64,000 nt of DNA. Source: Citrus sinensis (lineage: Eukaryota > Streptophyta > Magnoliopsida > Sapindales > Rutaceae). Position 1 is the stretch's first letter, and the number at the start of each line of letters is the position of its first letter. This document shows, in pieces, positions 1 to 11,537 of this stretch. A program made the position numbers and the translations under genes. The notes under the pieces were generated by a model. The model was not told where the DNA came from. It saw only the letters and a program-made list of their open reading frames with translations, and made no database searches. The stretch covers positions 18,453,501 to 18,517,500 of the forward strand of contig NC_068557.1 of the NCBI RefSeq assembly GCF_022201045.2, written 5' to 3'.

Positions 1-450
1 AATATCCCCTCTCATGTTGAAATCATATTTTGAATTTTTTCTTTTGGTGATCTACATTTGCTTGCTAGAAATGGGACACGATAAGGTATTGCCCTGTCAG
101 TGAGGTTCATTAAATTGCGCCAAAAGTGCTGCCAATTTGAAGGTGCATATATTATTTTGTTTATTTTTATCGAATTATACTTAGTGGCTATATCAGTTTA
201 TATAAGACCATAGAACGAATGCATAATTTACTAGATAATACAATAACATAGCAGATGAGATTTATCTTACGAAGTCTTGATAAGGATGTATGGAGTTATC
301 ACAGCTCTTGTGACCATCTCATGCTTTCTTTATCATTTACAAGTTTGTATTGTAAGGAAGGCGAAGCCACAATTCACAATGTCGTCCGCTAAGGAGATAG
401 ATGACCACTTGACTAATATAACGAAGTAAAACGAGGAGCTGGTATCATGG
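1..450. other. Flanking sequence left of Athila copy A, no gene recognised
   Basis: AT-rich sequence up to the retrotransposon insertion site. A short plus-strand open stretch around 290-430 could be the trace of an old coding exon, and the target-site bases join directly to the flank at 12895. I recognise no protein family in it. Confidence 0.4.
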
Positions 451-455
451 GCCAT

Positions 456-1812
456 TGTTGTGCAAATTTTAATGTACTCGCAAGCGCACGAATCTGTTGT
501 AGTATAGATTAATGGTGACGAGTGTCGATCCCACGAGGAGGTGGATTTTAATTGTGTAGAATTAATTTTTGTGAATGGGTGATTGGATTTGTGGTGGAAA
601 TGATTGGAATATGATAAAACTTAAATTAAAATGGCGAGAATAAATTTTAAAATTGGTATTGAAATGGTGAGAATAAATTGAAGAGAATTCTATTGAAATG
701 ACGTACTTGGGTATCTGGATCCGTATCAACATGCATCATGGGCTAAATAATCCGTATTAATGCCAATTAAATCATGAGGGGGGAATCCATACCTCATGAA
801 CCACGCTCTAATCAATATGGTGCTAAGGGCTTATCGTGCCAAATAATAATAACCTTATACTAGAGAGCCGGTGTAACCAAGGTGGTATCTAGACAAGACT
901 ATTATTATTTGTCGACGAGAAGTCAAAACATCCACAAAAATTAGAGGGGAAGAGAAAATAAATTTACCAAATTAAGCCCATGACACATGTTGAGACTTCA
1001 CCTTCAACCCAAGCTTGAAAGAAAATTAGCCACTCATAGTTGAACTAGGGGCAAAATGGGAATTTATTAAAATACGAAGAAAATACAAGATGGAGAAGGA
1101 ATTACAGAAAATGGATCCCAAAAATGGATTCAGAGATATCAAATTAGGGGGGAGAGGCCCCCTTTTTATAGATACATGGAGTAAATCATGCCCATCAGAT
1201 TAAAAACAGTTTGGACGCTCAGGATTGCGCCACGTCATCAGTCAATAGTCCACGGTTTGACCACGCGGATGAACAGTAACACGGTTTGACTCGGATGAAC
1301 AGTAACGCGGTTTGGTTGAAAATAATCATGTGTGATGCATGTACCGTACGCGAGATTTTTTATCCACTGATATGCTGCCACGTCACCATCAACAGTACAT
1401 AAGAATTTTAGCCCAACAGGATCGTGACACCTCATCAGTCAATGCCACATCATCGGTCAATGCCACGTCATCGATCCGTCTATGTGAACAGTGTTGTGAA
1501 CAGTAACGTATACAGTACCGTACACGTGAATAGTACCGTACATGTGAATAGTGCCATTTTTCCTTTTATGCTCCTCCTAAGGTTTTTGACCGTCCTGAGT
1601 TCAAAAGTGATGTCCGTTTTGCCGTCTGATTTCTCCTTTATTGTGAAATGACTATAATGCCCCTAAAATACATAAAATACTTAATTAAAATAAAACACAT
1701 GTAATTAAATCACAAGAAGGTTAAATACATAAAAGTAAGGGTTGTTAGTAAGACTTGAAATGTAAAATGACGGTTTTCTCCTTTATAAATATGCATTTTC
1801 TAACACTCAACA
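456..1812 (-). repeat. 3' LTR of Athila copy A
   Basis: It matches 11538-12894 along its whole length with about 20 substitutions. It contains a TATA-like motif and a C/G hairpin near 1155-1170, and a cluster of short repeated units built on GAACAGTA and CGTGAATAGTAC (about 1250-1555). Reading frames within it recur in all four LTRs of the window and are not separate genes. Confidence 0.95.
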
Positions 1813-1825
1813 CACCCCCCAACCA
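1813..1825 (-). promoter_or_regulatory. Polypurine tract of copy A
   Basis: On the minus strand the sequence GGTTGGGGGGTG directly abuts the 3' LTR. The same motif abuts the 3' LTR of copy B at 40598-40609. This is the expected plus-strand primer site for reverse transcription. Confidence 0.8.
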
Positions 1826-3710
1826 GCTTATTGCTAGTCCCTAACAAATAAAGCGAAAACAAAATTCAAATTCAAAATGATTTTTTTTTTTTTTAGAAAC
1901 ACTCGTGTTTATTCAATCAGATTAATGATAGCAATCAAATAAAAGTATAAGCATTATCTCCAGTCTAAAGCAACATCACACCCACATCAACCATCCACAT
2001 GAATTAGCCCAGTAGACTTTGTTATAGCTACTTTCAAGAATGACATGTCAAACCCCAAAATCTCACTAGAAGTAGTGACACTCTCACAAATAAATTAAAC
2101 CCAATAAAAATAGTCACTCCAATGAATGGTAATTGAGAGAGAAAATAATAAAGAAGTGATATCACATGCTCTCACCAAGATGAAATAAATATGCCCTCAG
2201 CTTAGAAATAATACGATCTCAAGTCAAATAAAATGTAAGTCAACCCACTTTATTTATCTTTTTTTTTTTAATTATGCATCACTACATCTTTTTAGCCCAT
2301 ATAACTAGCTTCTACTTCAGATTATAGTTTCCTAAAATCAGGAAGGACTTTTATTAGGATGTAACGTAGGCTAGGGACATGGTTAACAAAGAAAGGAAAT
2401 AAGGAAAACAAAGTGTATGTTTGAGAAAAATGCAGAGATTTTTTTTTTTTTTTGGAAATTGCAAGGTGGATTTCACCTATTATTGTTATTTTTATTCTTT
2501 TGAAACAACGACTTTTGTTTTGTTGTTTTTTTTTTTTGGTATAACTTCACTTAACAACATAATTATTTACATTTTCTCAAACATAAATAGGTGATGGAAC
2601 TTATAAGATATCGAGTAATACTCCAAATCAGAGTGGGTCAAGATGATAAGTTGACAAAGAAAATGTTTTTTTTTTTTAAAGGCTCAAAAGGGTTAACTAT
2701 GGATATTTAATAAAAGGGATGGCTAGAAAGGCTCAAACGGATCAAAGATGGCATTTTCATCGTCTTTTAGGGCTCTAAATAACCTTCCATATCTACTAGT
2801 TAGATGGGCCTCCAAATGTAGCAACACACTTTTTTTTCTTTTTTTTTCTTTTTATTAAGGGTTAACTCAAAAGAATTCTAGAGATCGTGTATAAAATAAT
2901 AAATTGCTAAGCTGTATAAAGAGTGGGCAAAAGGGTTATTCTCCAAGAAAAATAATAGGCTCAAAAACTCACTTGGTACTTATTATGACATGTTCATTCC
3001 TTCAAGCAACTCATATTTGTCTCCGACATCAACATGTAGAGTAGCAAACATAATGTAACATCACTTAAGACCAAAGATAATACAAATACTAAAATTTGAA
3101 ATTAATCATGTCATCCAATGTTAAAACAAATCACACAATTTTTTTTTTAAACAACATTCTACCCCCTAACCTATTCTAAACATGAAAAGAAAATATGCAT
3201 GCAGAAATGTGAAAATGATGCATAAAAACTAATTAGAAAAGTTACACGTAAAATGATAGAAAATAAAAATGTTGTTTTTTTTTTGTTTTTTTTTTTTAAA
3301 GAAGATGTGTTTCTAGAGGAACTACACTCCATATTCAGCCATCTTCGACTCACAAGTTGGAAAATGTATATTTATAGAGGAGAAATTAAAAAGAAGAAAA
3401 ATAAACATAAAAACATAATAAAGAAAAAGAAAATGTCTGAATTTTTTTTTTTAGTTTTTTAATTTTATTTTTTTTTTACCATGAAGATGCGTTTCTAGAG
3501 TCACTAAACTCCATATTCAGCCATCTTCGACACAAAAAGTTAGCAACAGTTAGTTTCTACAACAAAAATTAGTAAAAACTTAACCAAAATTCCACAATTG
3601 TCGACTATTCCCTCCCCCCAACCAGAACGAAACATTGTCCTCAATGTTTGAAAGGAAAGAAGTAGAGTTTAGAAGACATCACCTGGGTGGTGCAACACAG
3701 AAGAAAATAT
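1826..3710 (-). other. Long non-coding tail of copy A
   Basis: About 1.9 kb of sequence rich in T and A runs between the LOG-like frame and the 3' LTR, with no credible coding frame. It contains two further GGTTGGGG-like purine tracts (minus strand, near 3161-3172 and 3614-3623). It also holds two copies of a 46-bp unit (3301-3346 and 3483-3528) whose ends are inverted repeats (GAAGATG...CATCTTC). The same arrangement is kept in copy B at 38707-40597. Confidence 0.7.
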
Positions 3711-4379
3711 TTACAGGCGGAGAGTTAAATCTAATTTGTACTTCTTACTGCGGCTACTGTTACCATCATTATTTGGTCGCTCCAACACAAAGGTCCAGGG
3801 GTCTGGCTCCGGTTTATAAGCTTGTAACATATCAAGTAGCTCAGTAGCAGTGTGAGCACAAATAAAGAGTTTTTTCACATTAGCGGGAATGAAATAGTTT
3901 TTTATTGCATGGTTAAGAAATGCGATAAAGCCATCATAAAAGTTATTGACATTTAACAAACCGATGGGTTTCTGGTGGATGTGCAGATGGGCCCAAGATG
4001 CTAGCGTGATAAGTGCCTCTAGTGTTGCAAGATCTCCTGGAAGGAAAATAAAAGCATCAGCATGATTAAGCATTTCAGTTATTCTTTCTTGCATACCTGA
4101 GACGACTAACTCTTCTCCAGTTGATGAGTCAGACGAACTGCCCAATGGTTTTAAGACTCTTGGGATGATGCCTAACACTTGACTTCCTCTGATAAAAGCT
4201 GCTTCTGAGATCATTTTTGATAACCCTCGGTTACCTCCTCCATACACCAAGTGTAATTGTCTCGCTGCTATACTTCGACCAAGATCGATGGCTGCCTCAA
4301 CGAACTCTTTATGTTTGCCATATGTAAATCCAGAAAGCACACAAATATTCTTGAATTGTCTATTGGGAGTAGCTGCCAT
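3711..4379 (-). CDS. LOG-like cytokinin riboside-monophosphate phosphoribohydrolase homologue carried by Athila copy A
   Basis: An open frame of 222 residues counted from the ATG at 4379. It aligns by eye along the whole length of plant LONELY GUY (LOG) proteins: the N-terminal ICVLSG strand, the nucleotide-binding VYGGGNRGL segment at about residues 47-55, a VLGIIP segment, the GEELV and MQER region, a divergent form of the PGGxGT signature (about residues 118-128), and a KPIGLLN strand followed by the C-terminal helix. LOG enzymes release free-base cytokinin from its riboside monophosphate in the cytosol. Host LOG genes have several introns; this frame has none, which suggests capture through spliced RNA. 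It lies downstream of pol in the same orientation, with the same 669-bp length in copy B. Because the signature is divergent, catalysis is uncertain; family membership is not. Confidence 0.85.
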   Translation of the reverse strand: MAATPNRQFKNICVLSGFTYGKHKEFVEAAIDLGRSIAARQLHLVYGGGNRGLSKMISEAAFIRGSQVLGIIPRVLKPLGSSSDSSTGEELVVSGMQERITEMLNHADAFIFLPGDLATLEALITLASWAHLHIHQKPIGLLNVNNFYDGFIAFLNHAIKNYFIPANVKKLFICAHTATELLDMLQAYKPEPDPWTFVLERPNNDGNSSRSKKYKLDLTLRL

Positions 4380-4696
4380 TGCGATACTTCTCAAAAATAA
4401 TTTGTGAGTGCTTGACAAAAGATATCACATTTAAGAGTCTTGGTGATAGTGGGTCATGGTTGTGTATGAGGTAATATGTCAGTGTTAAATAACGCGTAAA
4501 GCACGTGGCTCGCAAGTCAAAAAGAAAACAGTAAAAAGGAAAAAGCAAACAATAATAAAATTATTAAGACAATAATGCAAACAATAAGACAATAGTGAAA
4601 TAAAATAACAATAAAGTAAAAGGATATTTACAGGTAGTTGCGACTGTGGCTCACATCTTCCTCTGGTTTTACGTCCAGAAACGGCTTGAACGCCCT

Positions 4697-5233
4697 CTAT
4701 GGGTCGAGGATAGGCTTCCTATCCAGTTTTCTTATAAACTGGCAAACAGGGTCGTTTATAGTCAGATTCCCGAGACTATATCGCGCATGCTCTTTCTGGA
4801 ATAATGACCATAACTGGAGAATCGCTCCTTGCACATATCCACTGGGATGCGTTTCAAGAGACAAAAGGATATCATCCAATGACTCCTTATTCAAGCCATC
4901 CCTAATGAATTGAATCTTATCTTCCTTGTTATCAGACATCATTCCTAAAGAACATGGGTTTTTATTGCAACTCATTCTGGCACACTTATGACAAGCAACA
5001 GAAATTCTTCGAGCTCGTCGTTTTCTTGCATAATTTCCTTTACCACAACCAGGCATGTATGCAATAAATTTTGGAGGTAACTCACCTGCCGATCGTACTT
5101 TAGCCTCGATTAACCAACGGATGTCAGCAGGTATGTTATTCCTCATGAGTAATCGCATGCGTTCGGACCGAGCTTTATAGATCGTAAGGAGGGCATTCTG
5201 AGGAAGTGAAGGGAATCGCTTGTGAAGCTTCAC
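4697..5233 (-). CDS. Basic Cys-rich protein resembling flexi-like plant virus nucleic-acid-binding proteins, Athila copy A
   Basis: An open frame of about 178 residues; the exact start is uncertain. The centre has an arginine-rich patch, YARKRRARR (about residues 68-76), followed at once by a Cys cluster of the form C-x2-C-x4-C-x4-C (residues 81, 84, 89, 94), then a helical C-terminal half. The order helix, YARxRRAR, CHxC, Cys, then FIRDG is what I recall of the small Cys-rich nucleic-acid-binding or silencing-suppressor proteins of carlaviruses, vitiviruses and mandariviruses. It sits between pol and the LOG-like frame and is present in copy B (37168-37725) with few differences. A role in binding element RNA or countering silencing is inference. 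It could instead be a convergent basic zinc-binding protein. Confidence 0.6.
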   Translation of the reverse strand: MKLHKRFPSLPQNALLTIYKARSERMRLLMRNNIPADIRWLIEAKVRSAGELPPKFIAYMPGCGKGNYARKRRARRISVACHKCARMSCNKNPCSLGMMSDNKEDKIQFIRDGLNKESLDDILLSLETHPSGYVQGAILQLWSLFQKEHARYSLGNLTINDPVCQFIRKLDRKPILDP

Positions 5234-5395
5234 TAGAATCTCGTTTCTGTCCGTACCTTCGCCTCAGAATATCAGTTATTATGGGAAACTGAAGTAACCG
5301 ACTTGATTGTCACGGAGTACCGTTATCCGCCACTTCACCGGGGTAACAAACTAAAGCACACAAACAGAAAAACAAATTAAAACACACAAAGAAAA

Positions 5396-5629
5396 TTAAA
5401 ATCGTCCTCTTATTGAATTTACCTCAAGCTCCAACTGGATGTCGTAAACACTTCTCTCAATGTCTCTGAGTTGGCGTTCTAAACCCTCAACATAGGCTAC
5501 TAACTCTGGTGGTTGTAGAGCCCAAATGCGTTGTGTTTTACAAAATTGAATCTGCCTTTTGAGATGAGTTTTGACACGTTGAAGTGGTTTAAGAATGTTC
5601 AGGAGGAACGGTCTAAGTATGAGACTCAT
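5396..5629 (-). CDS. Small helical protein of unknown function, Athila copy A
   Basis: A 77-residue open frame from the ATG at 5629, just downstream of integrase. The N-terminal part is hydrophobic and basic (LRPFLLNILKPL, then LKRQI). The C-terminal part is a likely amphipathic or coiled-coil helix (VEGLERQLRDIERSVYDIQL). A longer frame starting upstream would add a hydrophobic leader, but that start is not an ATG. The homologous frame in copy B is at 36793-36999. I recognise no family; an oligomerising or membrane-associated accessory protein is possible. Confidence 0.45.
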   Translation of the reverse strand: MSLILRPFLLNILKPLQRVKTHLKRQIQFCKTQRIWALQPPELVAYVEGLERQLRDIERSVYDIQLELEVNSIRGRF

Positions 5630-5809
5630 GATTAAAAATGATAAGAGAAAACTTAATGGTAAAATAAACACACTTATGCAAAAACAATTTCAATTAGCAA
5701 AAGAATAATAATAAAAAGAAAGAAAGAAAAATCAAATCAACGAAAAGAAAAAAAATCAATTCAAATTTGGTGGGTCACTCAAATTTATTTCGGTGTCTTC
5801 TTCATGTGG

Positions 5810-8800
5810 TTAGTACTCTAGATATGGCTTTAATCTTTGACCATTAACTTTAAACGTGACACCATTCTTTGGGTCTTTAATTTCAATTGCCCCATGTGGA
5901 AAAATAGTATGAACAATAAATGGGCCCGACCAACGAGAGCGTAACTTACCTGGGAATAGGTGCAAGCGAGAATTGAATAAAAGCACTTTCTGACCTGGAG
6001 TGAACGATTTTCTCATAATTTGCTTATCATGGAAGACTTTCATTCGTTGCTTGTAAATCTTGGCATTTTCGTACGCGTCATTGCGAATTTCTTCAAGTTC
6101 TGCCAGCTGTAATCTTCTTTCTGAGCTGGCTTGCTGCATGTCAAAATTGAATTTCTTGATGGCCCAATATGCACGATGCTCGAGTTCCACAGGTAGGTGG
6201 CAAGCTTTTCCATACACTAGCCTGTAGGGTGACATCCCAATCGGGGTCTTGAAAGCCGTTCTATATGCCCATAAGGCATCATCAAGTCTTAATGACCAAT
6301 CTTTTCTGTCCGGCCTCACCGTCTTTTCTAATATGTGCTTTATTTCTCGATTGGAGATCTCAACTTGGCCACTGGTTTGCGGATGATACGGGGTCGCCAC
6401 TTTGTGTGTGATTGAATACTTTGTCAAAAGAGCTTTGAATGCTTTGTTACAAAAGTGGGCACCACCATCACTGATTATTGCTCGAGGGAATCCAAAGCGT
6501 GAAACAATGTTGCTTTTCAAAAATGCTATCACCACCTTGTGATCATTGGTTCTACATGGAATTGCTTCTACCCATTTCGATACGTAGTCAACACCAACCA
6601 ATATGTATTGGTGGCCAAAAGAAGGGGGAAAGGGTCCCATGAAGTCGATACCCCATACGTCAAAAATTTCTACCACTAAAATTGGATTTAATGGCATCAT
6701 GTTCCTTCGTGTAATGCTCCCCATTCGTTGACACCTATCACATGAAGAACAGAACGTGTAAGCGTCTCGAAATATAGTTGGCCAATAGAAACCACATTGT
6801 AAAACTTTAGTCGCTGTTTTCTTAGCACTGAAATGGCCTCCACAAGCTTGTTCATGGCAGAATGAAAGAATATTCTGAATTTCATTTTCTAGGACACATT
6901 GTCTAACAATTTGGTCTGCACAATACTTGAACAAATACGGGTCATCCCAAAAGAAATTCTTTATCTCTGCAAAGAATTTAGCCTTGTCTTGCTTGGTCCA
7001 ATGCTCTGGAAGTTTACCTGTAACAAGATAATTAACTATATCAGCATACCAAGGTAATACTTCCACATTCATTAATTGTTCATCTGGAAATGACTCATTC
7101 AATGGTAATGATTCTGTAATTGTGTCAAAATGGAGTCGAGAGAGGTGGTCTGCCACAACATTTTCTGTCCTTTTCTTATCTTTGAACTCCAAGTCAAATT
7201 CCTGCAAAAGTAACACCCAACGAATTAGTCTGGCTTTTGCATCTTTCTTTGTGAGAAGATATTTAAGAGCAGCATGATCTGTGAATATAATTATTTTACA
7301 ACCAATGAGATAAGATCGAAATTTCTCCAATGCAAACACTACTGCTAGCATTTCTTTTTCAGTAGTTGAATAGTTCAACTGTGCATCATTCAATGTCATA
7401 CTAGCATAGTAAATAACATGCGGAATTCGATCAACTCTTTGTCCTAATACTGCTCCTACTGCATAGTCAGATGCATCACACATGAGTTCAAATGGTAAAC
7501 TCCAGTTCGGGGACTGAATGATGGGTGATGATGTCAACAAATGCTTTAATTTTTCAAACGCCATAAGACATGAATCATTAAAGATAAAAGGTACATCCTT
7601 AGCAAGTAAATTACATAAGGGTCTAGAAAACTTTGCTAAAATCTTTAATGAAACGTCTATAGAAACCAGCATGCCCAAGGAAAGATCTTACTTCTCTGAC
7701 TGTTTTGGGTGGAGGAAGATTAGAAATGAGATCCACCTTGGCTTTGTCAACCTCAATACCTTTGCTCGAAATGATGTGACCGAGAACAATACCTTGTTTT
7801 ACCATAAAATGGCATTTCTCCCAATTTAAGACCAAGTTTTTCTCGACACATCTCTGCAGAACTAGTGTTAGATGATGTAAACATTGATCAAACGAGTCAC
7901 CAAAGACAGAAAAATCATCCATAAAGACTTCAAGAAATCGTTCAACCATATCAGAAAAAATGCTTAGCATGCATCGTTGAAATGTAGCAGGTGCATTACA
8001 TAATCCAAATGGCATTCTTCTATATGCAAATGTGCCAAAAGGGCAAGTGAAAGTAGTTTTCTCTTGATCTTTTGGTGCTATGGGAATCTGATTATATCCT
8101 GAGTAGCCATCTAGAAAGCAATAAAATTCATGTCCTGCTAATCTATCAAGTATTTGATCGATAAATGGTAAAGGAAAATGGTCTTTACGTGTGACAGAAT
8201 TCAACTTTCTATAATCAATGCATACACGTCATCCTGTAGTTACTCTAGTGGGTATCAATTCATTATCAGCATTGGTAACTACTGTGACTCCTGACTTTTT
8301 GGGGACAACTTGCACATGACTAACCCATGAACTATCAGAAATGGGGTAAATGATACCAGTATCTAATAGCTTAAGGACTTCTGTTCTAACAACTTCTTTC
8401 ATATTAGGATTTAACCGACGTTGCATTTCCCTAGTAGATTTAGCATTTTCATTAAGGTGAATGTAATGCATGCAGTCTACTGGGTTTATACCTTTAATGT
8501 CTGCTATGGTCCATCCTAATGCTCCTTTGTGCTCTTTTAAAACATCCAACAACTTACCTTTTTGTTCGTCATTTAGGGATGATGAGATGATTACCGGCAA
8601 AGTACTTTCTTCTCCCAAAAATGCATATTCCAATGTGTTGGGCAATGGTTTGAGCTCGAGTTTCGGTGGTGATTCTGATGATGGGATGAGTTTCTTCTCT
8701 GATGGTGCTAGTTGTTCAACTCTTGACTTCCATTTATTAGTATCCATAGATGGTGCTGAGTCAAGCAGGGCGTTGACCTCATCAACCGATCTGTCAATAT

Positions 8801-11147
8801 CAAAATCAAAACCAAAGTGAGTTAAACATGTTTGTAAAGGATCATCACTAAGGTTTGAAACAAAAGTATCATCAACTAATGCTTCAATTAAATCCACATC
8901 AACAATTCCATCATCTGCACTGTGAGGTTGTTTGGCAATGTTGAAGATGTTCAGCTCCATAGTCATGTTGCCGAAGGACAACTGCATATTTCCAGTCCTG
9001 CATTGAATGTGAGCATCCGCAGTTGCCAAGAAAGGTCGGCCTAGAATAATGGGGATGTGCTTCCTTGAATCCTGTATTGGTTGAGTGTCAATTACAATAA
9101 AATCAACAGGAAAATAAAACTTGTCTACCTGGATAAGCACGTCCTCCACAATACCACGAGGTATTTTCGTGGACCGATTTGCAAGCTGTAACACCACTGG
9201 AGTTGGGTGTAATTCTCCAAGTCCAAGTTTCACAAATACTGAATAAGGCAACAAATTTACACTAGCTCTTAAATCCAACAAAGCATTCTCAATTGTGTGG
9301 TTCCCTATACTACATGAGATAGTGGGGGAGCCTGGATCTTTGCATTTTAAAGGAATTTTATGTTGGAGTATAGAACTAACGTTTTCTGTTAAAAATGCCT
9401 TCTTTTGAACATGCATATTTCTCTTTTTAGTACAAAGGTCTTTAAGAAACTTGGCATAAGATGGAACTTGTTTAATAGCATCAAGCAAAGGGATGTTAAC
9501 ACTTACCTGTTTGAAGATTTCAAGAATCTCACCTGTGGATTTTCCCTTTTTTCCTTTAGCTAACCTCTGAGGAAATTGAGCTTTGGGAACGTATTCTCGT
9601 GGGTTGGTTTCTTCTTTCTCCTCCGGTGATGATTCCTCAACATTCACAGGTACAATTTGATTTTCTTTTGTCACCGGCATCTCCACTTTGTTGTCGACTT
9701 CTTTTCCTTTTCGCAAGGTCATGACAGCTTTGACCTCTCCATGCTGCTGTGGTGAACTGGTACTTGCTTCATGTACTCCTTTAGGATTAGGCACTGGTTG
9801 ACTTGGAAATTTGCCTTTCTCAACGGTCATTGCCAAGGTCTGAACTGAAGAAGCAAGTTGTCCCACCATCTTCTCGAGGCTTGAAACCGATTGAGCTTGT
9901 GAGTTGAAGCCTGCTCTCAACTTATTTCGTAGTCCATCAATGGTGCGGTTCTGTTGCTCAATCGTGGAGTGAGTAACATTCCTGAAATTCTGGAATGCAT
10001 CCTCCCATGGTCTAGGTTGAGAGTGGTTCTGGTTCTGATTGTATGGTCTAAATGGTGGCTGAGAGGCTTGAGGAACTTGAGGAATTTGTTGCATTGGTGG
10101 AGCTGGAGCTGCTGGTCCATTCTGTTGGAATCCTTGAGACCATGAAAAATTGGGGTGGTCTCTCCATCCAGGATTATATGTGTTGGAGTATGGGTTGTAA
10201 TTTGATGGCTTTCTCATTACACCTATGGCATTGGCTTGATCTGAGTATGAGTCATGGTCATGTGGCTCTGTTGATTTAGCAGTCGATAACGATGCTATTT
10301 GTCGAGCAAGACCTTCAACCATCTCCTTGACTTCTTTGATTCCCGAAGTTGACTCGCCAATTTGAACCTCATTTACTCCTTTAATTCTTCTAGTATTCCT
10401 GAGTGATCGACTCCGTTGTTGGGAATTATCCGCTTGTCGCTGGAAGAATTCCCAAATTTCTGATGCACTTTTTGACATTAGCTCTCCTCCACTTGTTGTC
10501 ATTAGCCATTCTTGCACATTTGGTAGTAATCCCTCTAAAAAGTATTGGCATTGGTGCCATTTCTCGTACCCATGATGTGGACACTTCAAGAGTAGCCCAT
10601 TGAATCGCTCCCATGTTTCGAAAAATTGCTCGTCCTCTCTCTGAGTAAACTCTGAGATTTCCCTGCGAATAGCATTGGTTTTATGCACTGAGAAATATTT
10701 ATTCAAAAATTTCGTTACCATTTGTTCCCATGATGAAATGCTATTAGCAGGTAAAGTATTTAACCATGAACGAGCTCTATCTTTTAAAAAAAATGGGAAT
10801 AGTCTAAGTTTAACATCATCATCTGAAAAATTCTCATATTTGAATGTTTGACAAATGGCATGAAAATCATTCAAATGATTATATGGATCCTCATTTTCTA
10901 GGCCATAAAATGTAGGGAGACAATTTAACACACTAGGTTTTAATTCAAAACTCTTAGCAGCTACATTTGGGTATCTTATGCATGACGTGCTCAAATTAGC
11001 TAAGGGACTAAAATAGTCCTTAAATGGCCTCTCTTGTGGTGCTTGTAAATCCATTTTATTTTTAACGTGTTTGTGTAAGCGAAGTGTTTTTTCTAATTCA
11101 AGGTCTATAGGTTCAAGATTAGGTAATAATGACTTACGACCATGCAT
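5810..11147 (-). pseudogene. gag-pol: gag-pol region of Athila copy A
   Basis: Minus-strand coding region, read from about 11147. Gag (about 11147-9500) has the plant retrotransposon gag fold with the DRARSWLNTLP and CPHHGYEKW segments typical of the Athila branch. A retropepsin-like protease follows (about 9350-9000), then reverse transcriptase (about 8500-7600, with the FMDDF active-site box), RNase H (about 7550-7150) and integrase (about 6950-5900) with an N-terminal zinc-binding region and a DDE core. No chromodomain is visible after the integrase. The frame is broken about two or three times, so no complete polyprotein is expected from this copy. Confidence 0.93.
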
Positions 11148-11514
11148 GCAAAACAAATAAAATAAAAATAAGGATGAGAACAAAACAAATAAAAATAAAG
11201 AAGAGGGAGAAATTACGATACTAACCTTATTGCGCTATTAAAACCTTTCTATAAAAATACACAAAAACAAATACGTGAAATAAATTAACTAAAAATTAAA
11301 TTAATAAAATAAACAAAAAAAATTACAAAGAAAAATAAATTGAAAATTAAATTACAGAATTTTAAAGAAGAGAAAAAGGAAAGAAATACTAACCTTTAAA
11401 TGTAGATTCACTTTTTTTTTCTTTTTTTTTAATTTAATAAAAAAAATACAAGAAAACAAATAAAAGAAATTATTCAAAAAAAAAATTAATTCTATGAATT
11501 AAAATTACTTACCT

Positions 11515-11531
11515 CCCCGGCAACGGCGCCA
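11515..11531 (-). promoter_or_regulatory. Primer-binding site of copy A
   Basis: The minus strand reads TGGCGCCGTTGCCGGGG a few bases inside the 5' LTR. From memory this is complementary to the 3' end of a plant tRNA, most likely tRNA-Asp, the primer reported for Athila elements. Copy B has the same 17 bases at 30879-30895. Confidence 0.8.
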
Positions 11532-11537
11532 AAAACT

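Noticed and set aside
290-430. Possible degraded coding exon beside copy A
   Set aside because: Short open stretch without family resemblance; kept only as a remark on the flank.
1424-1651. Open frames inside the LTRs (also near 12506, 29692 and 40771)
   Set aside because: They recur in all four LTRs, are made of short repeats and overlap promoter sequence; not genes.
3711-4379. LOG-like frame as an ordinary host gene into which a retrotransposon landed
   Set aside because: The same frame lies at the same place, orientation and length in a second element at an unrelated site with its own target duplication, so it is element-borne.
4697-5233. Cys-rich frame as a stand-alone integrated RNA virus fragment
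   Set aside because: It sits at the same relative position in both Athila copies and no other viral gene (polymerase, coat protein, movement block) is seen beside it.
8470-8820. Frames on the strand opposite gag-pol and LINE ORF2
   Set aside because: Shadows of real coding sequence in other frames, without domains of their own.
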